Of a stretch of DNA of 64,000 bases, positions 31,710-40,389 are shown piece by piece. Positions within the stretch are counted from its first letter, which is position 1. Each line of letters starts with the position of its first letter. The position numbers and the translations under genes were made by a program. The stretch comes from JABFRG01 sp038210445. Its GTDB lineage: Bacteria > Myxococcota_A > Polyangia > Polyangiales > Polyangiaceae. Under the pieces are notes generated by a model. The model saw only the letters and a list, made by a program, of their open reading frames with translations, did not search any database and was not told the DNA's origin. Location: contig JBBQWQ010000008.1 in the NCBI GenBank assembly GCA_038210445.1, forward strand, positions 1 to 64,000, read 5' to 3'.

Positions 31710-34052
31710 ATGCGGGCGAAGACGGTACTTCGATGGATCGTGCTGGCTACGGTGTGGCTCGTCGCACTGCGCGGCGCGGGCTTGGCGCCTGCGCACTCCG
31801 CGCCGGCGGCGCCGGTGCGCATCGGCCCTCGGCCGAGCTGGGTTGTGCTGGTGGATGCGCCATCGGTTGCCACCGCTGCCGATGGCGAAGATGGCGGCGC
31901 GCCGAGCGGGAGTAGCCAGGGCGTCGTCGAGCTCCTCCTCGACCAGCAGGTAGACCTCACGCGCGGCGAGGAGCGCTACGTGCGCCGGGTTCGCCGCATC
32001 GTCACCCGCGCCGGCGCGGAGACGGCAGGCCAGGTGCAGGTGGACCTGGAGCCTTCGTTTCAATCGGCGGTGCTCCACGGGGTGTGGGTGATCCGCGACG
32101 GACAGCGCATCGACGCCCTCAAAGCACGGTCGGCGGCGGGGCAACTGCGCCTGGTGAACAAGGAGAGGGCACAGGACGAGCAGATCTACGATGGCGTGGT
32201 GACCGCCGTATGGGTGGTGGCCGATCTGCGGGTGGGCGACGTACTGGATGTAGAATACACAATATCCGGTCACAACCCGGTGTTTGGCGGAAAGTTCTCG
32301 CGCGACTTCGTGCTGGGCACCGGCCGCGGAGCGGAGCGCGCACACTTCCTGGCGCGCTCGCCCGCTTCACGTCCGCTTCGCTTTCGTGCGTTCGGCCCGG
32401 GGGCGGGGGAGCCCGCGGTGCGCGATGGCGCTGGCGGGCGGGAGCTCGAGTGGGACCTCCGCAACGTAGCCGCGCCAGCCGGTGAAGGGCACACCCCGCC
32501 CTGGTTTCCGGAGCTGCCGCAGGTGACGCTCTCGGAGCTCGGTTCCTGGCAGGAGGTAGCGGCCTGGGCGGCGTCCATGTTCGAAGCGCCGCCCCTGGCG
32601 GCCGGCCCGCTCCTCGACCGCGTGGTGGCCATCGGCGCGCAGAGCCCCGACGCTCCGTCGCGCGCGCTCGCCGCTCTCCGGCTCGTACAGCACGAGGTTC
32701 GCTACCTGGGCATAGAGATGGGCGAGAACTCGCATCGGCCGCATCCGCCGGAGCAGGTGTTCGCGCAGCGCTTCGGCGATTGCAAGGACAAGACCCTCCT
32801 GCTCGTCACCATGCTGCGGCGCCTCGGCATCGCTGCCGATCCGGTGCTGGTCAACACCGACCTGCGCGCGCACCTGCGCGCTGAGCTGCCGGCGCCGACC
32901 GCGTTCGACCACGTGGTGGTGCGCGTGTCGATGGACGGTCGTGAGGTTTGGGTCGACCCCACGCGGTCCGAGGAGTTCGGCCCGCTCGGCGAGGACCCGC
33001 TGCGCTACGGCGTGGGGCTCGTCGTCGCCCGAGAGACCAAGGACCTCGCGGCCATCGCGGAGTCCATAGGCGCCGAGCCCCTCACCCGTGTGGTGGACAC
33101 GTTGCGGCTCAGTGGCCCGGACGCGACGCTGGAATCGGAGACCACCTACCGCGGGCGCGACGCGTCGGCGATGCGCGACGACCTGGCCAACGTGCCCCGC
33201 GCCAAGCTCGAGGGTCACCGCAGGCAACAGGTGGCCGCTACCTACCCCGACGCCGAGCGCGTGGGCTCGCTCGCAGTGGTCGACGACGTTGCGAGGAACG
33301 TTCTCGTGGTTCGCGAGAGCTACCGGTTGCCAGCGGCCGCGAGCGGCGGGCTCGAGGTGCAGGCCACGCACATTCGCTTGCTGCTCTCGACCGCGTCGCA
33401 CCGACATCGCACCACGCCGCTGGAGCTCGAGTATCCGGCGTTCGTCCAGCAGGAGGTGCGCATCTACGGTGCCGCCTTGCAGGTGCCCGACCCCGTCACG
33501 GTGGAGACGCCGGCGTTCGCGTTCCAGTATTCCGGCGAGGCGCTGCCCGATCACCTGGTCTTGTTCTTCGACTACCGGGCGCGGCGCGACAGCGTCGACG
33601 CCGCCGATGCGCAAGCGCATGCCAAGCGCGTGGCCGAGGTCATCGAGGCGCTCTCGCCGACCCTCGAGGCGGTGCCAGAGGCGCCCCCGGCGAAAGCTCC
33701 GCCGAAGATGGGACCGCCGCCGCGGTGGATGTTCGTTCCCCTCGCCTTCGTCGCGCTGGTCATCCTGGCCGCCATCGTGGGGCCTCCGTTGCGTCGGACG
33801 ATTCGGCGGCGCGCTGCCCTTCGCTACGGCGGCGAGACGGCTCTGGAAGCGACCCAGGTGCGGGATCGCGACGATGCGATCGCGCGGATCGCAGCCCGCA
33901 AGTGCGCGTGCGGCGTGCGGCCTTCGCCCGCACAAGTGACCTTCTCGGAGGTGCGCCTGGGCGACGCGGTGGTCGACGCGGGCCGCGGCACTTGCGGCAC
34001 CTGCGGCGTGGTGAACGTCCGCTACTTCAAGGTGCCGAAGCCTCTGGCGTGA
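31710..34052 (+). CDS. DUF3857 / transglutaminase-like membrane protein
   Basis: 780 residues; ATG 31710 follows GGGGAGGGGAA. The N-terminal export signal is followed by a DUF3857 domain (about 60-260, with VEYTISGHNPVFGGKFSRDF). A transglutaminase-like domain follows with catalytic Cys358 (RFGDCKDKT), His401 (FDHVVVRV) and Asp416 (VWVDPT). A beta-rich DUF3858-like part extends to about 660. A membrane helix (FVPLAFVALVILAAIVG) and a C-terminal segment with CACG and CGTCG, possibly a zinc ribbon, end the protein. Such proteins act in the periplasm, probably cleaving or linking peptide bonds; the substrate is unknown. It is followed after 44 bp by a small exported protein, likely in the same operon. 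Confidence 0.9.
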   Translation: MRAKTVLRWIVLATVWLVALRGAGLAPAHSAPAAPVRIGPRPSWVVLVDAPSVATAADGEDGGAPSGSSQGVVELLLDQQVDLTRGEERYVRRVRRIVTRAGAETAGQVQVDLEPSFQSAVLHGVWVIRDGQRIDALKARSAAGQLRLVNKERAQDEQIYDGVVTAVWVVADLRVGDVLDVEYTISGHNPVFGGKFSRDFVLGTGRGAERAHFLARSPASRPLRFRAFGPGAGEPAVRDGAGGRELEWDLRNVAAPAGEGHTPPWFPELPQVTLSELGSWQEVAAWAASMFEAPPLAAGPLLDRVVAIGAQSPDAPSRALAALRLVQHEVRYLGIEMGENSHRPHPPEQVFAQRFGDCKDKTLLLVTMLRRLGIAADPVLVNTDLRAHLRAELPAPTAFDHVVVRVSMDGREVWVDPTRSEEFGPLGEDPLRYGVGLVVARETKDLAAIAESIGAEPLTRVVDTLRLSGPDATLESETTYRGRDASAMRDDLANVPRAKLEGHRRQQVAATYPDAERVGSLAVVDDVARNVLVVRESYRLPAAASGGLEVQATHIRLLLSTASHRHRTTPLELEYPAFVQQEVRIYGAALQVPDPVTVETPAFAFQYSGEALPDHLVLFFDYRARRDSVDAADAQAHAKRVAEVIEALSPTLEAVPEAPPAKAPPKMGPPPRWMFVPLAFVALVILAAIVGPPLRRTIRRRAALRYGGETALEATQVRDRDDAIARIAARKCACGVRPSPAQVTFSEVRLGDAVVDAGRGTCGTCGVVNVRYFKVPKPLA

Positions 34053-34096
34053 TGGTCGTCGGCGTCTCATCCATTCGCAACAGAAGGGGGTAACCA

Positions 34097-34555
34097 TTGT
34101 TCCAACGAAGCAGAAGCTCCAAGGAAAAGCGCCGGGGGCTCGTCCTCATCGCTGCCCTCGCTGCGTTCGCGGTCGCGTACACCAAGGCCACCGGCCGCGA
34201 CGTGTTCTCGTACCATCACCCCGTCGATCTGGCCGAGATGTCGGCGCGTGTGAATCGGCAGACGCCCGCGGAGGTTCCTGGGGCCACCCTCCTTTCCACT
34301 TCGTACGGTCCTGCGCTCTTCGTCGTCCACTATCGCCTTCACGGCCCAACCGATGGCGGCGCCTTCACGTTCGACAAGGCTGGGCAGCAGTTCGTCGCCA
34401 CGCAGTACCTGTGCGATGAACCGAGCGAGAACCGGTCCATGCTCGCGGCCGGTGTGACCATTCGCCTGAGCTACGCGGGGCCGGACGGAACGCCGCTCGC
34501 GGCGTTCGACGTGCAGCAAAGCACCTGCGATGCGCGCGGCGACGCAGGCCCGTGA
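34097..34555 (+). CDS. small membrane-anchored hypothetical protein
   Basis: 152 residues. No ATG is available near the start; a TTG at 34097 preceded by AGAAGGGGG at 7 bp is the best start. Residues 13-28 form one membrane helix or uncleaved signal (RGLVLIAALAAFAVAY). The exterior part has beta strands (GPALFVVHYRLHG, GVTIRLSYAGPDG) and two cysteines (YLCDE, STCDA) that could pair. Not recognised. It follows the transglutaminase-like gene by 44 bp and is convergent with the desaturase gene. Confidence 0.7.
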   Translation: MFQRSRSSKEKRRGLVLIAALAAFAVAYTKATGRDVFSYHHPVDLAEMSARVNRQTPAEVPGATLLSTSYGPALFVVHYRLHGPTDGGAFTFDKAGQQFVATQYLCDEPSENRSMLAAGVTIRLSYAGPDGTPLAAFDVQQSTCDARGDAGP

Positions 34556-34571
34556 CGAAACGCTTCGAGCT

Positions 34572-35702
34572 TCACCCCTCGGAGGTGATGGTCTCGACCT
34601 CGGCAATGGCTGCCTCGCGGCTGGTCACGGCGTCGTCTCCGTCGTTTCCGTTCTCGAGCGCGATGCCCTTGCTCTTCGCCTCTTCGTACGGCACCACGTA
34701 GCGCTCCACGAAGCGAGACTTGTAGTCGCGCATCGATGAGATGCCGCCGAAGAGCTTGGTGAGGAGGATAAGACCGTAGGCGGTGTCGAGCTGCCACCAG
34801 AGGAACCCGGAGCGAACGCCGCCGGGGAACATGTGGTGGTTGTTGTGCCACTCGCCCGAGACGGTGCCGGCGAAGAACTGGTTGATGGAGATGTCTTTGC
34901 GGTTGAAGTCGACGCCGTCGACCCGCTTGTCTTTGCCGCAACCATGGGCGTCGTAGTTGAAGTCGCGAATGCCGATGGCCCACACCGCCGACATGCCGAA
35001 GATGGCGCAGGCCAGTGAGTGCCCGCCGATGAGGTAAAACGCGCCGTACCAGAAGGCCCAGTTGAGCGCGAAGTGCGCGTAGAGCCGCGCCGGGTGGCAT
35101 ACCGAGCCCCAGGTTTGGTACTGCTCGTAGCTGTTGGGGATGACCCCGGTGTGGTCGACCATCTGCACCACGCGCTTGTAGTCCGCCGGCGAGAGATCGC
35201 GGCGAATCGGCTGGTGCAGCTCGCCGGCCAAAAAGCAGTACAGGCGACCGCCATACGCGTTGTACGGATCACCCGGCTGCTCGGTGAAGGCATGGTGAAC
35301 GTGGTGCGACACCACGTACACCTCTTCGGGCACCAGCCGCAGCGTGAGGTTGCGGATGACGAAGCGATAGAACGGATGGGAGAACGCGAAGGCGCGGTGG
35401 GTGCAATAGCGGTGCAGCCACATGATGTTGACGGTGCCGAGACCCACCAGCGCGTAGGCCAGCCCCACGAACAGGTAGGTCCACGAGAAGAACTTGGTGA
35501 AGAACAAGACGAGGAACGGCGCCAGCGCCAGTGTCCACACCCAGCCGGTCACCGGCAGCCAATTCTTCCGGGTTTGGAAGAGGTTCATGCGCGTCCACCA
35601 ATGCGCCATGATCTCGCGGGTGGTGGGCTTGTAAAACGCTCCGTCGCGCTCCCACCCATAGGCGGGCGCTTCCAGGACTCGGTGAAGGAACGGGGCACTC
35701 AT
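34572..35702 (-). CDS. membrane fatty-acid desaturase
   Basis: 376 residues with the three histidine clusters of the membrane di-iron desaturases: HRYCTH (97-102), HHVHH (133-137) and HNNHH (286-290). Hydrophobic segments lie near 55-90 and 210-245. The first box, HRxxTH, and the last, HNNHH, resemble acyl-CoA/acyl-lipid delta-9 desaturases, which place a double bond in C16-C18 chains using O2 and an electron donor. It starts 54 bp after the flavin monooxygenase stop codon on the same strand, so the two oxygen-using lipid-type enzymes may share a transcript. The C-terminus is acidic (ENGNDGDD). Confidence 0.92.
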   Translation of the reverse strand: MSAPFLHRVLEAPAYGWERDGAFYKPTTREIMAHWWTRMNLFQTRKNWLPVTGWVWTLALAPFLVLFFTKFFSWTYLFVGLAYALVGLGTVNIMWLHRYCTHRAFAFSHPFYRFVIRNLTLRLVPEEVYVVSHHVHHAFTEQPGDPYNAYGGRLYCFLAGELHQPIRRDLSPADYKRVVQMVDHTGVIPNSYEQYQTWGSVCHPARLYAHFALNWAFWYGAFYLIGGHSLACAIFGMSAVWAIGIRDFNYDAHGCGKDKRVDGVDFNRKDISINQFFAGTVSGEWHNNHHMFPGGVRSGFLWWQLDTAYGLILLTKLFGGISSMRDYKSRFVERYVVPYEEAKSKGIALENGNDGDDAVTSREAAIAEVETITSEG

Positions 35703-35756
35703 CGACGCTCACCATAGTCAAACTCGGGCGCCGCGCCCTCATCTTGTGCAAACGCG

Positions 35757-37295
35757 CTAAATATGCGCGGAAGCGGGGCTTCCGAGCGGCACCGGGCGCT
35801 CCGCATCGGCCTGCACCACGTCGTAGCTCGCGAGGTCGAAAACGCGCGTGCGGCGGCGAAATTCGAAGGTGTAGCCGGGCCACAGCACCGTGTTCTTTCC
35901 GCTCCGGGTTCGGTACCAGCTCACGCAGCCGGTGCTCCATACGGTGTTGGCCAAACGCGCGTGAATCTCGCGGTTGTATGCCGTCTGCGCCGCTCGCTTG
36001 ACCTCCACCGTCCGGAGCCGTTTCTGGCGCATCTGCTGGATGGCATCGAGGGTGTAGGCGATCTGCGCTTCGATCATGAACACCATGGAGCTGTGCCCCA
36101 GGCCGGTGTTGGGGCCGACGATCATGAAAAAGTTGGGAAAGCCCGAGACGGTGCTCCCCAGGTAGGCCTCGGCTCCGTCGACCCACACGTGCTCCAGGTC
36201 CTTGCCGCCGCGACCCTGCAAGGGCACCGGGGCCACCGCCTCGGCGGCTTCGAAACCAGTGGCGCACACGATGGCGTCGAGCACGTGGGTTTGGCCGTCG
36301 TGGGTGCGAATGCCTTCGGGGACGATGGCCTCGATGCCGCCGGTGATGAGCTCCACGTTGGGCTTCTGCAGCGCGCGGTAGTACGTGTTGGTGGGGAGGA
36401 TGCGCTTGCACCCGAGGCGGTAGTCGGGGGTCACCTTCTGCCGAAGCACGGGATCCTTCACGGCGCGCTCGATGTAGAAGCGTACCAGCGGCTCCAGAGC
36501 CTTCAGCACCTTGGGTTGCTTCACGAAGCCGACAGCCAGCACCTCGCGGCGCCAGTACTGGCTCGCGCGCGCGGCCTTCTGCAGGAGCGGGAATCGCGCG
36601 AAGAGCGCCTGCTCACGGCGCGAGATCCTGCGGTCGGGTTTGGGCGTGATCCACGGCGCGGTGCGCTGGAACACGTCGAGGCGCCGCACCGTGGGCTGAA
36701 TGGCCGGCACGATCTGCACTGAGCTGGCGCCGGTTCCGATGACGCCCACCACCTTGTCGGTCAGGTCGAAGTCGTGGTTCCAGCGGGCCGAGTGAAAGAG
36801 CGCTCCGCGGAACGTCTCGAGGCCTGGAATTTCTGGCATGTTGGGCTTGCTGAGACCACCCGAACCGGACACCAGCACGCGCGCCCGAAAGGTCTCGCCG
36901 CCGCGGGTGGCGACGTCCCACATGGCGGCGCGCTCGTCGAACCGCGCCGAGACGACCTCGGTGTCGAACTTGATGTGCGGCAAGAGACCGTACTTCTCCG
37001 CGCACCGCTCGAGGTAGCCGAGAATCTCCTTCTGCGCCGCGAACTCCTTGGACCAGCCCGGGTTGGGCTCGAAGGAGAACGAGTACAGGTGCGACTGCAC
37101 GTCGCACTCGGCGCCGGGGTAGTGGTTGTCGCGCCAGGTTCCGCCCACCGACGCGGCCCGCTCGAGGATGACGAAGTCGTGGATGCCCGCCTGCTTCAGA
37201 CGGATACCCATGCCGAGGCCCGCAAAACCGGTGCCGATGATGACGATGGGATCGCCTTGGACTTCGGTGCTCTCGGCGGCGTCGTTCATCTTCAT
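35757..37295 (-). CDS. flavin-containing (Baeyer-Villiger-type) monooxygenase
   Basis: 512 residues; ATG at 37293-37295 with GGAAGGAG 8 bp before it. FAD-binding GTGFAG (21-26), the Baeyer-Villiger fingerprint F-x-G-x3-H-x3-W (F162, G164, H168, W172) and the NADPH-binding GTGASS (187-192) are present, with a GGTWRDNHYPGAECD segment typical of the family. It uses NADPH and O2 to oxygenate ketones or related groups; the substrate is unknown. An inverted repeat lies 62 bp upstream (37357-37377) and could be its operator. The downstream neighbour is a fatty-acid desaturase. Confidence 0.92.
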   Translation of the reverse strand: MKMNDAAESTEVQGDPIVIIGTGFAGLGMGIRLKQAGIHDFVILERAASVGGTWRDNHYPGAECDVQSHLYSFSFEPNPGWSKEFAAQKEILGYLERCAEKYGLLPHIKFDTEVVSARFDERAAMWDVATRGGETFRARVLVSGSGGLSKPNMPEIPGLETFRGALFHSARWNHDFDLTDKVVGVIGTGASSVQIVPAIQPTVRRLDVFQRTAPWITPKPDRRISRREQALFARFPLLQKAARASQYWRREVLAVGFVKQPKVLKALEPLVRFYIERAVKDPVLRQKVTPDYRLGCKRILPTNTYYRALQKPNVELITGGIEAIVPEGIRTHDGQTHVLDAIVCATGFEAAEAVAPVPLQGRGGKDLEHVWVDGAEAYLGSTVSGFPNFFMIVGPNTGLGHSSMVFMIEAQIAYTLDAIQQMRQKRLRTVEVKRAAQTAYNREIHARLANTVWSTGCVSWYRTRSGKNTVLWPGYTFEFRRRTRVFDLASYDVVQADAERPVPLGSPASAHI

Positions 37296-37356
37296 GAGTT
37301 TGCTCCTTCCGGGAGAGTCCGGAAACGGATCCCGCTTGGTTCGAGCAATTTGCCAT

Positions 37357-37377
37357 CTATTGAACAGAAGTCAATAG
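37357..37377. promoter_or_regulatory. inverted repeat upstream of the monooxygenase gene
   Basis: CTATTGA (37357-37363), a 7-bp spacer, and TCAATAG (37371-37377) form a perfect inverted repeat in an AT-rich patch, unusual for this genome. Read on the minus strand it contains TTGACT, a good -35 hexamer, directed at the monooxygenase gene 62 bp away. A repressor site overlapping a promoter would look like this; no regulator gene is identified. Confidence 0.45.
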
Positions 37378-37420
37378 CGGCGCACCGCGGGCGCATGGTG
37401 CGCCTCCTCCGCTCGAACCT

Positions 37421-38833
37421 TCAGGACGTCGCGCCGCGGGTGCTCACGGAGCCGCTCGCCGAACCCGAAGGCGCTGCCGGGCCCCAGCGCTCGAGCATGC
37501 GGTACAACGTTTTGCGCTCGATGCGCAGGACGCGGGCCGCAGCGCTCTTGTTTCCGGAGAACGAGGCGAGCACCCGGAGCACGTAGCGGCGCTCGAGCTC
37601 GTCGAGGGAGACGAAGTCCACCGCCTCTTCTTCTGCAACGGCGTTGGGGGCTCCGCCGCGGTTGGCGCGCACGCGGTCCGGCAGGTCTTTCACCGTGATC
37701 TTGTCGAACGAAGCCAGCGCCACCGCGCGCTCGACGCAGTTGTGCAGCTCGCGGACGTTGCCCGGCCAGGGGTACGCAAGTATGCGTTCAGCGGCCTCCG
37801 GCGCGAACCCGATGATGCGCTTGTCGACGCGCGCCGCGCACTGCTGGAGGAAGGTGTTGGCGAGCAGCAGTACGTCGGCCCCGCGGGTGCGGAGCGGGGG
37901 CACCGCCAGCTGAATCACGTTCACCCGGAAGAACAGGTCTTCACGGAAGCGTCGCTCTTCGACCATGGTCTCCAGATCGCGGTTGGTGGCGGTGATGACC
38001 CGCGCATCGAAGGGGACCTCGGCGTTGCTGCCCACCGCGCGCACGGTGCGCTCCTGGAGCGCGCGCAGGAGCTTCGGCTGCAGCTCGAGCGGCATCTCGC
38101 CAATCTCGTCGAGGAAAAGGGTGCCGCCGTTGGCGGCGAGAAAGAGCCCCTGCTTGGTCTCCTTGGCGTCGGTGAAGGCGCCCTTGGCGTAGCCGAACAG
38201 CTCGCTCTCCAGGAGCTGCGGCGGCATGGCAGCGCAGTTGAGCGCCACAAAGGGGCCCGTCGCGCGCGACGAACGGTCGTGCAGGGCCCGGGCGACCAGC
38301 TCCTTCCCGGTCCCGCTCTCACCGGTCACCAGCACCGGCGCGTCGGCGTCGACGATCCGCGCGAGCAGCTCGAAGAGCTCGCGCATCGGCGGGCTCTCTC
38401 CGATGATCTCGCCGAAGCGCGTGGCGCTGCCCACCGCCAGGTGGAGGCGCTGCACCTCGTCCTTCAGGCGCGAGAGCGTGACGCCGCGGTCGATGGCCAA
38501 CACCAGCTGGTCCAGCTCGAACGGCTTCGGGAGAAAGTCGTAGGCCCCGGCGCGGATGGCGCCGATGGCGGTGTCCATGGTCCCGAACGCGGTGATGAGA
38601 ATGACCGGCAGGTTGGGACGCGCCTCGACCAGGCTCCGGCAAAGGTCGACGCCGTTGAGGCCCTTCATGTTGAGGTCGGTTACCACCACGTCGAAGTCGC
38701 GCGCCTGCACCATGTCGACCACGTCGAGCGGTGAAGAGCACGTTTCCACCGCGAGGCCGCGGGTGGAGAGGCGCGCCTGGAGCATGGAGCACATGGCGGC
38801 GTCGTCGTCGACGATGAGTGCGCGGGTCGGCAT
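37421..38833 (-). CDS. NtrC-family sigma-54 response regulator
   Basis: 470 residues. Receiver domain 1-120 with phosphorylation site D53 (VVVTDLNMKG). AAA+ domain with Walker A GESGTGKE (171-178), the sigma-54 contact loop GAFTDA (218-223, a common variant of GAFTGA), Walker B TLFLDEIGEM and YPWPGNVREL. C-terminal Fis-type helix-turn-helix (SAAARVLRIERKTLYRML). When phosphorylated it should activate sigma-54 promoters. Its ATG shares one base with the TAA of the sensor kinase gene (TAATG), so the pair is coupled. Targets are unknown. Confidence 0.95.
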   Translation of the reverse strand: MPTRALIVDDDAAMCSMLQARLSTRGLAVETCSSPLDVVDMVQARDFDVVVTDLNMKGLNGVDLCRSLVEARPNLPVILITAFGTMDTAIGAIRAGAYDFLPKPFELDQLVLAIDRGVTLSRLKDEVQRLHLAVGSATRFGEIIGESPPMRELFELLARIVDADAPVLVTGESGTGKELVARALHDRSSRATGPFVALNCAAMPPQLLESELFGYAKGAFTDAKETKQGLFLAANGGTLFLDEIGEMPLELQPKLLRALQERTVRAVGSNAEVPFDARVITATNRDLETMVEERRFREDLFFRVNVIQLAVPPLRTRGADVLLLANTFLQQCAARVDKRIIGFAPEAAERILAYPWPGNVRELHNCVERAVALASFDKITVKDLPDRVRANRGGAPNAVAEEEAVDFVSLDELERRYVLRVLASFSGNKSAAARVLRIERKTLYRMLERWGPAAPSGSASGSVSTRGATS

Positions 38834-40224
38834 TAGGTTCGAGCCTCTTTGGGTAGAAATACGGAAAATGTGGCGCCCCGACCGGGCCGGTTGTCCACGC
38901 TCACCCAGCCATGGTGCTCGCGAACGAGGCCGTACACGACGGAGAGGCCGAGGCCCGTTCCGTCGCCCGGTTCCTTGGTGGTGAAGAATGGTTCAAAGAC
39001 GTGGGCCACGTCGGTGGGGGCGATGCCGGTACCGGTGTCGGCCACGTCCAAGCGAAGGTAGGCGCCGGGTTTCTCGCCCAGCTCGGCCGGTGGGTCGGCG
39101 CGCACTTCCTTGATGCAAATGAGCACGCGCCCGCCGCCGGGCATGGCGTGCATGGCGTTGGCGAGGAGGTTCGAGAGCACCTGCTGCACGCTCTCATTGC
39201 CCATGCGTACGCGCGCATCGGCGGGCGCCTCCAGGGCCAGCTCCACCCCTTGCTTGTCGGCCATGGGCCGGAAGAGCGCGATGGCGCGGAGGGCGCTCTC
39301 GGCGGCGTCGCTGATCTCGCCCAGCACGCGCTTCTGACGGGCGAAGTCGAGGAGCTGCCGCACGATGGCCGTCATGCGCCAGGCCTCGCGCTCGATGGTC
39401 TTGGCGCTGTCGACCACCGCATCGCCCTCCACCTCGTGACCGGCGATCATCTGCGCGCGTCCGGCTACTACTGCCAGCGGGGTTCCCAGCTCGTGGGCCA
39501 GACCCGCGGCGAGCTTGCCCACGGTAGCCAGCCGATCGGCGTGGCGCAGTTGCTCCAGGGTCTCGACCCGGGCTTCGGCTTCGCGCAGCACCCGCGCGTT
39601 GGCTTCGGAGAGGGCCTCGCACATGAGGTTCATCTCGGTCGCGAGCTCGCCCAGCTCGTCGGCGCTGCGAATATCGAGCCGACCCGTGAGCTCGCCCTTG
39701 GCGATGCGACGGGCTCGCTGCACCAGCAGATCGACCGGGCGGCCGACCAGGAAGCGGCTCAGAATGAGCGTGGTGAAGGCGCCCACCGCCAGGATGCCGA
39801 AGAGATTGTACGCGACGTGGGTGCGCTCGCTTCGTAGCTCCTCGTCGCGGGCGGTGAGGGGCTCGCGAATGCGCAGCGACCCCAGCCGCGGATCGTCTTT
39901 GGCCACGGGCATCAGCGACACCAGCTCGTGTCCCTCGACGCCTTGAACGTCGCCGGTAGAGACGCTCTCGTGGTCCCACGACAGCGCGAGGCCGATTCCC
40001 GTTTCGTTCGCGACGTCGAGGAGATGCGCTGCGGTGGTGGGGCCCTCTCTCCGCGCCACCTCGGCCATGCTCGCCGCCAGAACGTGGCCGACCACACGAT
40101 GGTTGTGCTCCATGGCCACCTGGTAGGCGGCGGCGTGGCGCTCGATGCGGAACGTCGCGCGGGTACAAACGACCACCGCGGAGGCCGCGGTGAGCGCCAG
40201 AGTGAGCTTGGGTACGAGCCTCAC
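38833..40224 (-). CDS. membrane sensor histidine kinase
   Basis: 463 residues from GTG 40222-40224, chosen because the first membrane helix (LTLALTAASAVVV) starts just after it; the frame is open to a TTG at 40318-40320, giving 32 more unlikely residues. Layout: helix 1, periplasmic sensor region, helix 2 (LFGILAVGAFTTLILS), HAMP linker, HisKA with LAAGLAHELGTP (His244), and an ATPase domain with N box LSNLLANAMHAM, G1 DVADTGTGI and G2 GDGTGLGLSVV. It autophosphorylates in response to an envelope signal and passes phosphate to the NtrC-type regulator encoded next. Signal unknown. The 165 bp upstream to 40389 contain a small GAGGC-TTTAT-GCCTC hairpin and no gene. Confidence 0.92.
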   Translation of the reverse strand: MRLVPKLTLALTAASAVVVCTRATFRIERHAAAYQVAMEHNHRVVGHVLAASMAEVARREGPTTAAHLLDVANETGIGLALSWDHESVSTGDVQGVEGHELVSLMPVAKDDPRLGSLRIREPLTARDEELRSERTHVAYNLFGILAVGAFTTLILSRFLVGRPVDLLVQRARRIAKGELTGRLDIRSADELGELATEMNLMCEALSEANARVLREAEARVETLEQLRHADRLATVGKLAAGLAHELGTPLAVVAGRAQMIAGHEVEGDAVVDSAKTIEREAWRMTAIVRQLLDFARQKRVLGEISDAAESALRAIALFRPMADKQGVELALEAPADARVRMGNESVQQVLSNLLANAMHAMPGGGRVLICIKEVRADPPAELGEKPGAYLRLDVADTGTGIAPTDVAHVFEPFFTTKEPGDGTGLGLSVVYGLVREHHGWVSVDNRPGRGATFSVFLPKEART

Positions 40225-40389
40225 GACGCGCCGCTCGGACCGAAAAGTGGCGAAAAGGAGTGAGTCATTCGGACACGCATGAGGCTTTATGCCTCGCTCG
40301 TGCGCGTCGCTGCTGGGCAATTCCGGCTACTTGCGTACGAGATGGGGCGTTTGACCCCATGGTGCAAGATCCGCGCTATCCGGAGCTCG

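Noticed and set aside
38170..38200. GAFTDA in place of GAFTGA in the NtrC-type regulator as a sign of lost sigma-54 contact
   Set aside because: GAFTDA is a frequent natural variant in functional sigma-54 activators, and Walker motifs are intact.
40285..40300. GAGGC-TTTAT-GCCTC hairpin as a terminator
   Set aside because: Short stem with no T-tract on either strand and awkward placement between same-strand genes; too weak to call.
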